The translations under genes and the position numbers were made by a program. Under the pieces are notes generated by a model. The model worked only from the letters and a program-made list of their open reading frames with translations, searched no databases and had not been told where the DNA came from. From Gari tellinella (taxonomy: Eukaryota > Mollusca > Bivalvia > Cardiida > Psammobiidae): 64,000 nt of DNA. Location: assembly GCA_922989275.2 (NCBI GenBank), contig OV277869.1:3215190-3279189 (forward strand), read 5' to 3'. Of this stretch, positions 22,861 through 33,494 are shown piece by piece; the stretch's first letter is position 1, and every line of letters begins with the position of its first letter.

Positions 22861-23160
22861 CAGTAGAGAAAACGTTTTCTTTTCAAATAACCCCGGTTAC
22901 GCATAAACTATTATTTTCATTGCAAACAGTTTGGAGCCAGAGCAGACGCCGGGTAACCCGGTGTCTGATCAGGCTCCAAACTGTTTGCCCCTCAGATTAA
23001 AACTGGTAGTCAGAATTGTCAAAAAGTTGTCATTTACTATATTTCATTGCAATGCGTTTGAACGAAAGAATCACGTTTTCTCCACTGTATTTCAGGCCGG
23101 TAGCCAACTCGCAATCGATGGCCATCGACGGCCATCGATTTCTTTACTGAACTCATCACT
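22861..23160. mobile_element. MITE family A, copy 3, with outer arm
   Basis: Family A element 22,861-23,087 (inverted; TA flanks; CAGTAGAGAAAACG end), followed at 23,095-23,160 by GGTAGCCAACTCGCAATCGA..TTTCTTTACTGAACTCATCAC, the same outer arm as at 4,869-4,928. Confidence 0.75.
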
Positions 23161-23303
23161 GGCTAGACTAGGTACTACTTTTGGAGTATTGTTCTTAAGA
23201 ATTATGATATAGCCGGAGGGCTAAGATAATTTACTTAAAACAATCCTAAGATTTCCAAGTTTTCAAGCTCAATTCTAGGAATCGTATCTTTAACCCGGCA
23301 AGG

Positions 23304-25600
23304 CTCTATTTTATTTTTGTTTTGTTGTTTTAATGAATTTTATTTTATTACATTACGTATTATCAGAGACATAGAGAACAAGTATAAGTCTCTGGTATTA
23401 TACAATTTTCATATTATACAAAATACATTTTACACGTGAGATGAAAAATGTTTCAGTGCCGAAAAAGAGGAGAGTGATAGAAAAGAGAGAGAGAGGGAGA
23501 GTGGAAAAAAGAGTGGTGGAATATTATTATTATTGTTGTTGTTTTATTAGTGTTTTCTTCTGACCTGTCGGAGTTATTTTTAGATTGGAACATTCTAAAA
23601 CTTTCGAAGGGATGAGTTTTCTCTACATACGGTTAATGATACGGATAGCTGTAATTTGTGTGCGCAATGTACAGTAGAGGATACCTTATTCTTTCCCGTT
23701 TAAACGCAAACGCAATGCACTAAACTGTGGAAATTTACTTTAAGAAATTATATTTTTATTTTTAATCTGAGTAGCAAACAGGTTGGAGCCTGATCAGACG
23801 CCGGGTAACGCGGCGTCTGATCTGGCTCCAACCTGTTTGCAATGGAAATAACAGTTTTAGTATATAAATGCGTTTGTTGGGAAAGAATAAAATATCAGTA
23901 AAGTCAGCGCAAGGGTCTCGTGCTGCACGAGGATCATGTTATCTCAAGTTGGAAAGTGTACGACTATATAGATCCGATGTTACCCTGTTATCTATTTACC
24001 ATTATTAACTATTCTGTTCTAAAAATAACTCTGACAGGTCAGAAAAATCGAACAATATATCTGTTCTAAGAGAGGTCTCCATCTGACGTTGTGTGTTTCA
24101 AGTTTATGTCTGTTTTGTGCTAGTTGTCTTTCAATATTGATTTTACGTGTCAATGTGTTTTTGAAGTGGTTAAAAATCGGTATTTCTTATTGTTTCATTT
24201 TGTTTGAAAATGTGTTGTTTTACTGTTATATGTATATAATGTTTTGCCTGAATTGTCATATTTAGATTTTTGTCTTTTATTCCTAATGTGACTGTTTGAT
24301 AATGTATAATCACGCTAAGATTCGTGTTTTCTAACCAATTAGATATGTTATTCCAAAGGTGTTGTACATAGTTGCACTCCCAGAATAGGTGTTTCTATCA
24401 CTCTCTTGCACTCGGTTCATTAGTTGAGGAACGAAATGTGCTTTCCTGTGAAAGAGATTGCGTTTCCACATGCATATTACAAAATCACATATTTTGCTTT
24501 GTTGGATCTTATATTTCATCAATGATTTGTTTGTTGGGATGATTCTATAGATAAATATATACCGAAAATTTCTGAGTGTATTGTAAATTGTAGCAGCATA
24601 TCTGTTTTTGTGCGCATTTATCCAATTCATTTCGGTATTGTCTAGGTCTTTCTCCCACTTTTCTTGTGATTTTGGTTTATCGATTTTGAGCCTTTTAACC
24701 TGAATATTGTACAAGAATTTATTGTTTTGTTTAGCTTTTAGCAGTTTCTGTAATAAGGTTTCGTTTTGTTAGTTTAACATTGTGAAGAGTTTAACCTCAG
24801 CTGAAATTATCTAGGGTGTTATATATAACGTTTTCAAAAGACCCTTTTGATCTATCAGTTATAAATGTTGCAGAAGAACAGAAAAACTTTTTTTTATTTC
24901 CTTGCATCGTCCGCAAACATGGTTCTTTTTAATTCTTGACCTGCTATTGTTTAGCCTTTAATATTTTCATTGTTTTCTATTTCATTTGATAAAAATTCAA
25001 TACATATTATAAATAAATAGAGGGATAGAGGATACCCCTGTCGTACCACTCTTATTACTTTAAAAAAAAATCTGTGACGTGTCCAATATTTAAGATTGCA
25101 TTCTGTGAATCCAAGTAAAACATCACGATCCATTTGATGAGCTCATTTCCAAAATTGAAATGTCTTAGACATTTTAACATAAAAGTGTGGTCAAGACTAT
25201 ACAAAACTTTATCAAAGTCTGCAAAGAACATGATACCAGGAATGTCGAGCTCGTTTGTATTTTCTAAAATATCACTAATTATTCTAATATTTTCGCCTAT
25301 ATATCTTCCTTTTATAAACCCTGTTTGAGAATTATCAATTATGTTTTCTAGAACTTTCTTCACTCTGTTGGCTATGGCTTTTGTTGCAATTTTGTAGTCA
25401 ATGTTTAAAAGACAGTTAGGTATCCAGTTTGCTAGCAGGGACAAATCTGTATCTGGATTATGGATAGCCTCTCCTAGTTCTCTAGGAACTTTCACTATAT
25501 CTATTAGTAAATTCCTGATTTTCTTTTCACCCCATACCTCTGTGTTTCGATTTGTAACCATCATCAGTGCCCTCGAGTACTTTGATTGCATATAGTATTC
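23304..25600 (-). pseudogene. Decayed L1/Tx1-like LINE (reverse transcriptase remnant)
   Basis: 25,591-25,055 (minus) encodes an RT fragment with NSQTGFIKGRYIGENIR and FADFDKVLYSLDH; a different frame at 25,133-24,951 continues RQGYPLSLYLF; 24,714-24,331 carries IFIYRIIPTNKSLMKYKI and an altered Cys/His tail. The YADD region is lost and there are several frameshifts. An A-rich 3' tail (AATAAAATAAAATTC) lies near 23,310-23,345. Domain order and wording are those of L1/Tx1 elements. Non-functional. Confidence 0.75.
23672..23905. mobile_element. MITE family A, copy 4, inside the L1 relic
   Basis: Left end CAGTAGAGGATACCTTATTC, core 23,774-23,840, right end eroded after GGGAAAGAATAA. Inserted in the 3' part of the LINE. 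Confidence 0.75.
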
Positions 25601-25627
25601 ATGCTCTTATTCAAATGACTTGACGTA

Positions 25628-25873
25628 CAGTGGAGAATCTGTTATTCTTTCCCAATAAACGCGTTTACGCTTAAACTATTATTTGCAGTGCAAACAGTTT
25701 GGAGCCAGATCAGACGCCGGGTAACCCGGCGTCTGATCAGGCTCCGAACTGTTTGCCACCAAGATCAACAAGAATTATCAGAATTGTCCAAAAGTTGTTA
25801 TTTTCTACGTTTTAGTGCTTTGCGTTTGCGTACGTTTGCGTTTAAACGGGAAAGAATAACAGATTCTCCACTG
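25628..25873. mobile_element. MITE family A, copy 5 (inverted)
   Basis: TA both sides, full TIRs, core 25,690-25,756. Confidence 0.92.
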
Positions 25874-25935
25874 TAGGTATGGCATTGTAATAGACGACGC
25901 TACACTAAATATCGGCTATGTCTGAATGACAGAGA

Positions 25936-26501
25936 CTCGTCGTACTACACATATTGTCGTAAGTCAGAATATAAAATTGTAAATTATAATCTACAGCTCT
26001 ACCTCCCTACAACGGCCCTCCCAACAACGACTCCCTCCTTACAATGACCCTTGTCGCAGTTCCCTAAACAAGACAATTATGTCCAACATATTCACGACTG
26101 CAATGACGTCTGCTTAAAATTGTCGTCCACTATTTTTCTCAAAGATTCATAATGGACATTTTGACCAAAAAAACTTAATGACGAGTGACAAACAGCTTGA
26201 ATCCAGATCAGACGCCGCTTTACTCTGATCTGGATTCAAGCTTTTTGCAAATGTAAGCCTATTTCCCTCCCTATAACGACTCCCTCCGGACAAGGTACAC
26301 ACTCTTTGTCTCCCATTGGGTGTCGTTGTAGAGAGGGAGCACTGTATTTCTCCATCTAATTCTGTTTTGTGACATCTGCTTGGAATCGTCTTTTCAAGAC
26401 GATTCCAAAAAGATGTCACAAGACAGGATTAGATGAAAAAATAAATAATAATTGAAAATATTAGAATCTGACTTACGACCGTTTTTGTTTCGTAAAACGG
26501 T
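25936..26501. mobile_element. MITE family H, copy 1, split by family D
   Basis: Left part with ATTGTCGTAAGTCAGAATAT, right part with TTGGAATCGTCTTTTCAAG.. and GACTTACGACCG. The family D element interrupts it. Confidence 0.65.
25994..26344. mobile_element. MITE family D, copy 2, nested in H
   Basis: TA flanks, ends CAGCTCTACCTCCCTACAAC / GTAGAGAGGGAGCACTG, core 26,189-26,247 (CTTGAATCCAGATCAGACGC arms, centre shortened). Confidence 0.85.
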
Positions 26502-26579
26502 CACCAACTGAGCTACACGTAATTGTCTAATGTACATGGCGTTGAGCGGACGTAAATTCTTTTAAGACACAACTACAAT

Positions 26580-26700
26580 ATGAAACTTTGAAACTTTGAA
26601 ACTTTATTGAAATATATCTGTATAAGGTCCACTACCGTGGACAGCATTATCATTTATACAAATAGAAAACATACATATCAATAGAGAGGTCATTAGTTGG
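26580..26700 (-). mobile_element. LINE 3' end fragment
   Basis: Minus strand ..ATGCTGTCCACGGTAGTGGA..CAATAAAGTTTCAAAGTTTC, a 3' end with an AAAGTTTC microsatellite tail. Confidence 0.5.
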
Positions 26701-27335
26701 GAATACGCAAATTCATTAGAATTTTTTATAATTTATAATAAAGCCTAAATAAAAAGTATTTCTTATGAATAAACAGATGTTAACCAAAATTTGTTCCATA
26801 TATAGTCATACATATCACCTGACAGTTTAGATCGTGATCAGTTCCTAGGTAACTCGGCCTCTGATCGTGGTCTATGCTGGCTCGAGTTCACTCTTTCAAT
26901 TTGTATATTGATGTGTCATAATAGTTATCAAGAAGTATCGAGGTTACATGTACATGGAAGAAGAAAGCATACAGGTATTTACCAAGCTCTACCTAATAGG
27001 ATGAATAAAAAAATAAAAATAAATAAATACTTGGTTCATTTTTGCCAACAGTAATGCTGGGGTACCCATATGATATGCTTCTCCAGCTAGACGAAATTTG
27101 GAGAAGAAATTTGGAGAAGAAATACAGGTACACACAGCAGTCTACTAGCTAATAGCATCTGACAGCGAGACTTGCATGCGTGACACTATTATAGAAATCT
27201 ACGATTATTGAAATGGATTTTTTACTATTCGTAGTTGGCAATTTAGGAATCGAATTTCATCTGCAAATAACTGTATTATAGTTTCCAATCGTAAATTATA
27301 GAATATGATATACATGTAATGGTAAACCTTTTTGC
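26700..27335. other. Decayed family E core at 26,820-26,885; otherwise nothing seen
   Basis: ACAGTTTAGATCGTGATCAG..CTGATCGTGGTCTATGCTG resembles a worn core palindrome. Confidence 0.35.
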
Positions 27336-27339
27336 TCTC

Positions 27340-28290
27340 ATTTGACGTAAATAACTTTGATAGAGGACCTGTAGATGATGGCTCTTGTGGTTTTTTGACA
27401 AAAAGATGTTTTAAATTTTCAATGAAAAAACTATTTTTAGCTCATGTGACCTAGATATGCAACGGACGAAATTTGTTTCAACAATGTTGGTAAAGGGCTT
27501 CTAGAAGTGTCACCATGCCAAATATTAAAGCTCTGGCCACATTAGTTTCAGAGAAGAAGATGATTGAAGATTTCACTATATAACTATGTAAAACGGTGAC
27601 CCCAGAGCGGGGCCATATTTGACCCCAGGGGCAAAATTTAAACATTCTTGATAGAGGACCTATAGATGAGATGCCGTGTGCCAAATATCTAAGCTCTGGC
27701 TCTTGTGGTTTTTGACAAGAAGATTTTTTAAGTTTTCAATAAAAATCTATTTTTAGCTCCTGTGACCTAGATATGCAACAGACCAAATCCGTTTCAACAA
27801 TGTTGGTAAAGGGCTTCTAGAAGTGTCACCATGCCAAATATCAAAGCTCTGGCCACCTCAGTTTCAGAGATAAAGATGTTTGAAGATTTCACCATATAAC
27901 TCTATGTAAAACGGTGACCCCCGGAGCGGGGCCAATTTTGACCCCAGGGACAAAATTTGAACAATCTTGTTAGAGGACCTATATATGATGCCATGTACTA
28001 AATACATAAGCTCTGGTCCTTGTGGTTTTTGACAAGATTTTTTAACTTTCATCGAAACGATCTGTTTTTAGCTCCTGTGACCTAAATATGCAACAGACCG
28101 GAAATGTTTGAACAACTTTTAAACAGGACCCTAAAGGATCATTCAGACCAAGTTTGGTAAATATCCATCCAGTAGTTTTGGAGGAGATGTCGTTTAAAGA
28201 AATTGTTGACGACGAACGGACGACGACGGAGGACGGACACTGGACGATCAAAATAGCTCACCTTAGCACTACGTGCCAGGTGAGCTAAAA
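27340..28290. repeat. Tandem array, about 3 units of 305 bp, with terminal hairpin
   Basis: Units at about 27,355, 27,650 and 27,960 share GATAGAGGACCTATAGATGA, TGACCTAGATATGCAAC, GGGCTTCTAGAAGTGTCACC and AACGGTGACCCC. Right end: GACGACGGAGGACGGACAC then hairpin TAGCTCACCT..AGGTGAGCTA (28,254-28,287). Confidence 0.78.
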
Positions 28291-28439
28291 TGGACTAATT
28301 TGATGCTATAAGCATGGGAGGATTCACTTGGCGCAAATTGGTTAAAATCCATAGCTCCCATTAACAGTGTAGTTTCAGATGACATTACCCACACATCAAC
28401 CGTGCCTTGTATTTTAAGATTTACATACTCCCATAAAAA

Positions 28440-28795
28440 GTAAAGTAATATACCAAGTTAAAGTCTACTTTCAGTCCGAATGACCGCTCAGTCGACTGTA
28501 CATATACTCCCCTGATCATTGAGCCATCTTGCCTATGAGCACTGCTAACATATGGCGCAGTCAAATGCAGCCACAGTACCGACTCAGACCCTTCACAGGT
28601 ACCCATTTTAACTCCTGGGTGGAGAGGAGCAATTCGCGGTACATGTCTTGCTCAAGGACATTCCTGTACATCATCGGGGATTTAGAAAAAATCCCCTAGT
28701 CAGACCGCTGGTCCGGCGGGGGATCGAACCCACGACCCCTGGTACCGTAGTCCAATGGTGTAACCATTGGGCCACTACCGCCGGTACTACCGCCC
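28440..28795 (-). mobile_element. tRNA-derived SINE 1, copy 2
   Basis: Inverted copy of 9,524-9,880: box B GGGTTCGATCCCC at about 28,720, CCGGCGG stem, the ACCTGTGAAGGGTCTGAG body and a tail near 28,440. Confidence 0.82.
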
Positions 28796-28799
28796 ATAT

Positions 28800-29500
28800 C
28801 AAAATTAAATCGTTGCTTAGCTTACACTTCAACCGTTATTATACTCTTAAGTAAATTCCTCACCTCTGATTAGAAATTAAGCTGTAGACGTGAACCAATG
28901 TACCCAGTGTGCTGACAGGGTACATTGAAATACAAGCTTTTCAGCCTAGATAGCCGACTGCTCGCCAGGATTGTGCGCCTTCAATCGTGCAACCTCCATT
29001 ATAAAGATCATCTCGGCTAAGAACCAATCAGGGTTCGGATCTTTGAAAGGTCGGATTTTTCCTTTCTGGAAAGGTTTGACGCCGACGTCTACCGAGCGTG
29101 TCCATTTTTCTTTGAATAACAACCGTCAGAAGTATGACTTTATTTACGCACAACGTCATCTGTTTTGAAGCTGTTGTGTTATTTTTTACTGGGCGCTGTA
29201 CACGACAAATGCCGAAATGATTGGAAATAATTCATTTGAACAGTGAAAACTTTGCAGTATAATAAATTCGTTATACAGTTTTTCCCATGGTGCATGAAGA
29301 TTTATTCCCGGCCGAGTCAAATAATGTTGTCGTATTCTGGGGAAAAAACCTATATAACTAATATTATATACGGGAAAGTTCGACTTGAACGAACCCTAGT
29401 AATCGATGTTCGGATATATATTTCAACATGCCCTTGCATATGGATAATAAAACATTTATCAAACTATAAGTGCAGCGGCTTAAATATTGCAAAATATCAC
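28800..29500. other. No supported feature
   Basis: Single-copy-looking sequence. Open frames at 28,971 and 29,243 have no recognisable product or splice context. Confidence 0.3.
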
Positions 29501-29504
29501 CCCA

Positions 29505-30217
29505 ACTTCTTCACTGTCTTACCACGAGTAGAATCTACAATAGTTAGATCTATTTGCAGACAGTTTTGATCCTGATCAGAATCCAAACTGTTTGACAATC
29601 ATTTCAATATGTCTTTAGCCAAACTACTTACATTTTAAATTTCATAACTAAAAGCATACGACAATTGTTTAAAATGGATGACGTCATTACATTAGAGGGG
29701 TTAATAGTGCGACTTGGTCAGTGCTGCCTTCAGTTTAGATTCTAGCTACACGCCATACAAAAGCAGAGGACACTTTTATGAGGATGTTCTCACAGCAGAT
29801 AAATGGTAAAAAATTACCTTAACATCTTTATGGTTTTAGGGTTGCCATTTCTCCGGATTATTCCGGAGTCTTCAGATTTTTCTTAAATTCTCCAGAAATC
29901 TTCGAATTTATTGAAATAAGTATTATTCTGTTTATTTTGTACATGTTTTTTTTTAAATAACCTGGCTATAATTAATAGATCATCTATATTGTTTTGAAAA
30001 GAGGTCGTTGGACACAAACAGCACAGAAATAGCGCGTATTGACCCTTGCATTGCCAATATGACGGAAATACCCGTCTAACACAGTTATTCGTCTACTATT
30101 CCTTTTAAAATTTGGAATTTTATGCAAACAGTTTGAATCCGTTACGCGGTGTCTGATCTAGATCCAAACTGTTTGCATAATTTAGTCAGTGTTATAGAGC
30201 CTGGCAGCGAAAGGGTT
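29505..30217. mobile_element. Two family E fragments
   Basis: 29,505-29,702: worn core CAGTTTTGATCCTGATCAG-AATCC and GATGACGTCATTACATTAG right part. 30,117-30,217: CAAACAGTTTGAATCC..GATCTAGATCCAAACTGTTTG core and GGCAGCGAAAGGGTTAA end. Nothing seen between them. Confidence 0.55.
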
Positions 30218-30475
30218 AAAGGTACGATTCCTTAAATCGCGATTGAAAATTTGGAATTCTGAGGTTTTTATGAGCAATTGTGGTTTCAGTGCTAGTATGT
30301 TAAGATTTAATGTAGTGGCACAAGCATTCAATTTATTGGCTGAACTATTATGGGTGAAAATTAGATTAACGAAGCATGTTGTAACATCTAAATTGCAGTA
30401 GTTACCAGCTTGTCCTTGAAATAGTCCTGAAAGTAGTGCAGCTACATATAATTTAACAAAAATAAAATAAAAATA

Positions 30476-30719
30476 CAGTGGAGAAAACGTTATTCTTTCC
30501 CGTTTAAACGCAAACGAAACGCAAACGTAAAGCACTAAAACGTAGAAAAGTACAACTTTTAGACAATTCTGACAATTTATGTTCATCCGTGTGTCAAACA
30601 GTTTGGAGCCAGATCAGACGCCGGGTTACCCGGCGTCTGATCTGGCTCTCAACTGCTTGATATAGAAGTAATAGTTTTAGCGTAAACGCGTTTATTGGGA
30701 AATAATATTTTCTCCACTG
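30476..30719. mobile_element. MITE family A, copy 6
   Basis: TA flanks, CAGTGGAGAAAACG end, core about 30,596-30,661. Confidence 0.9.
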
Positions 30720-30915
30720 TATATAATTTTCGTTTTTACTCATCAGATATCAAAGCGCATGGAAATAGATAGGCACACTGTATAATCAACGACAATTTGT
30801 AATGTGTCATAACTTTAAGATATTATTATGTTCATCATCGTCATCGGTGGTTATATTAAAACATAGTTTTAAACATAGACTTGACATGCAAACCGTGTCA
30901 ATTAAAATGCATGTA

Positions 30916-31284
30916 CAGTGAAAACCCTCTAAACCGGACATGTGTGCGGACAACAAAAACATCCGGTTAAGAGGGGTTTCCGGTTTAGAGGGGTTTTAAA
31001 CCATAGCTTGTTTCTAGTATGGAAGGTAGTTGACCACTTAAAGCAGGTTGAAAGTAAAGCAGAATGCGCCTTAAGGCGCATTCTGCTTTACTTCCAACCT
31101 GCTTTAAGCTAGCAATTGCTAGAATATAGAACATATTTCTGATAATATATGTTCTTGAATGTATCTTCTTCAGTGAAGGAATAAATCAAAGACGTAAAAA
31201 TGGGTGGGAAACCGGACCAACGTTTTAGTCCGGTTTAGAGAGAATTCCGGTATCTAGAGGTTCCGGTTTATAGGGGTTTCACTG
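30916..31284. mobile_element. MITE family G with family B inside, copy 1
   Basis: TA flanks, ends CAGTGAAAACCCTCTAAACC / GGGGTTTCACTG, several CCGGTTTAGAG blocks. The middle (about 30,998-31,212) is a B element in reverse orientation with an intact palindrome. Confidence 0.8.
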
Positions 31285-31379
31285 TACAGTAAACCTATTG
31301 TAACCGAACTTATCCAGACTGAGAAATGCTCCGTTTAGAGCGATTTCCAGTTCGGAAAAGTTTGCAATCCAAAAAAATT

Positions 31380-31633
31380 GAGCCGTGCCATGACAAAACC
31401 TGTCGTATTTCTTTGCAATATTGTATACGGCACCATTTTTATCAGGCTCTGAATATGATTTTGGTCTTCAGAACCAAATACCGTAAATAATACTGCTTAA
31501 TACAATGCTTTAGATAATAATAGGTGTCAAACAAAGTAGACCAAGGAAAGCCGCCGCGTCAAAGGCGCGACGGCTGGCCTTGATCTAAACGTTTTGCAAT
31601 GAAATAAGTCAGGTTTTGTCGTGGCACGGATCT
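31380..31633. mobile_element. MITE family I, copy 1
   Basis: Ends GAGCCGTGCCATGACAAAAC / GTTTTGTCGTGGCACGG, core around GCCGCCGCGTCAAAGGCGCG. Confidence 0.7.
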
Positions 31634-31654
31634 AATATATTTGGTAGTCGTTTT

Positions 31655-31915
31655 ACCTCTTCACTGTCCTACTCCGAGTACAATGGTAATTTGAAAATGC
31701 TATGGTCAATCAACCTACCTTTTAAATTTGAGAAATAAAAGCAAGACGAAAAGTTGTTAAAGCAGATGACATCATGTCCGATGAAGGGGCTTACGAATGT
31801 ATGAAACATTTCCCATGCTTCATATTCATAACTTATAAAGTTGAGCTATTTGCGTCGATGGAAGAATGAGTTAAATGCTAAAAAGGGCGTATCCTTGGAG
31901 AAAGGGGTTTAAAAT
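31655..31915. mobile_element. Fragments of families E and B
   Basis: CTCTTCACTGTCCTACTCCG and GATGACATCATGTCCG (E, core lost), followed by a B right half with GAAGAATGAGTTAAATGC and GAGAAAGGGG. Confidence 0.45.
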
Positions 31916-31936
31916 GTATTGAATCTCTTGGTTTCC

Positions 31937-32166
31937 GGGACCCGTTTTACGAAACGTCGTTCGACTAGTATTGTCGTAATTCAATAAATATTTATTTCTC
32001 CATCTTATCCTGTCTTATGACATATTTATGGAATTGTCTTGAAAAGACGATTCCAAAAAAAGATGTCACAAGACAGGCTTAGATAGAGAAATCAGAAATT
32101 GTATGTATGTTAAAGTTTTGACTTACGTCCGTTTTTATCGTACGGCATTTCGTAATACGGGCCCCA
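31937..32166. mobile_element. MITE family H, copy 2
   Basis: GGACCCGTTTTACGAAAC / TTTCGTAATACGGGCCCC ends and the palindrome TTTCTCCATCTTATCCTG.. folding at TTGTCTTGAAAAGACGA. Confidence 0.75.
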
Positions 32167-32255
32167 GATTCACTATCATGTTTGGGAAGTGAAAAATATT
32201 ACAGAAAAAGTTTAAATGAGGGACCACTAAAATACGGTATATTTTTGGGAAAAGA

Positions 32256-32627
32256 CAGTTTAACGCTTACTACAACGACACCCAATGGGATACACAGGTT
32301 GTGTGTGTTGTTCGGAGGGAGTCGTTATAGGGAGGGATAATAAAGATTTTGCTTACATTTGCAAACAGCTTGAATCCAGACCAGACGCCGCGTGACGCGG
32401 CGTCTGATCTGGATTAAAGCTGTTTGTCACTCGTCATTCTATTATTCTATCAAAACGTCTATTTATATTTAAATATGAAATAAAAACAACAGCAGGCGAC
32501 AATTTTAAGCAGACGATATTGCAGCAATAAAAGCGTTAGACATAATTAACCTGATTAGGGAACTGCGGCATAGGTCATTGTAAGGAGGGGTCGTAGTTTG
32601 GAGGGCAGTTGTAGGGAGGGAACACTG
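32256..32627. mobile_element. MITE family D, copy 3
   Basis: ACAACGACACCCAATGGGAT left region, GGGAGGGAACACTG right end, intact core 32,361-32,426 around CGCGTGACGCG. Confidence 0.8.
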
Positions 32628-32629
32628 TA

Positions 32630-33235
32630 CAAACAGGATCCTTCATTTCCTTGTTACTAATTACAAGTTTGATTGTACTTCTGTCTGTCAGCCGTTCAGT
32701 ATGTATGTCTCTCCTTCTCGTAAACAATTTATTCTCACTCTGCGATTTCAGGGTATGGGTACTTAAGAAATTGAACCAAACATGTCTTAATCACACATGA
32801 CTGTATTCAAACTAAGTGTTCACAGGTTTACGAAGATTACTGATTGACATATACATGTATTTTCAGTAATGACAAATACTAATTAAATTATACAAGTAAA
32901 TACAATTACAAGTATTTGGATGATATCATGATAATGATGATGATGGTACGACTCGCTTTCAATAACAAGACGTACACGCTTGTTTATTTTCATCAAACAT
33001 GAACATGGTGTTCCAATAATTCACAAGTCAACATTCATATAGTAAAATATCTCTGTACTCTCAACATTTTTTTTATTTTAGATAGTCAAAATGCATATAT
33101 ACTGAAATTGAAGAACAAAAGCACAAAACTGTCTGTCACCCTGGTGATATGTTCTGAAATAAAATGTTGATAACTCAACTTTGAGATTTGTTGCAAACGA
33201 ATATTAGCGTCCGACATTGTTAATGTTTGTTAAAT
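32630..33235. other. 3' flank of the receptor gene; no feature seen
   Basis: AT-rich with a short (GAT)n run at about 32,930. This is the region just beyond the polyadenylation signal. Confidence 0.35.
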
Positions 33236-33236
33236 G

Positions 33237-33242
33237 TTTATT
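33237..33242 (-). terminator. Likely polyadenylation signal of the GABBR2-like gene
   Basis: AATAAA on the minus strand, about 120 bases after the stop codon of exon 16. A second one lies near 33,072. Confidence 0.5.
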
Positions 33243-33359
33243 GGAGCAACACACTAGTATCAGTCACACAACATTCTTTGACAGCCGATTGCGTCATTTC
33301 TAGTCAACGTCACTATTACCGGTTTTCTCATGAGAATGTCACATATATAAAATGTCAAA

Positions 33360-33494
33360 TTACTTTCCCAGATTTGTGTTCTGTGTGCTATGTGCGGGAT
33401 CCACAGCACTGGTAAATGTACATTTCGATGACTGATCTCTGGTAGTTCCTGCTTCAATATCACCTACAGCTGACTTCTTGTACACCGCCAGGAC
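33360..33494 (-). CDS. GABBR2-like: GABBR2-like exon 16, terminal (short C-tail)
   Basis: Acceptor CATTGCAG, phase 0, 44 codons then TAA. It continues from FTPK with VLAVYKKSAVGDIEAGTTRD and a Ser/Thr-rich end. There is no heptad pattern, so the coiled coil of mammalian GABBR1/2 tails is absent. A polyadenylation signal lies 118 bases downstream, supporting this as the last exon. The stop overlaps a possible GTAATT donor, so an alternative longer tail is possible. Confidence 0.72.
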   Translation of the reverse strand, partial: VLAVYKKSAVGDIEAGTTRDQSSKCTFTSAVDPAHSTQNTNLGK

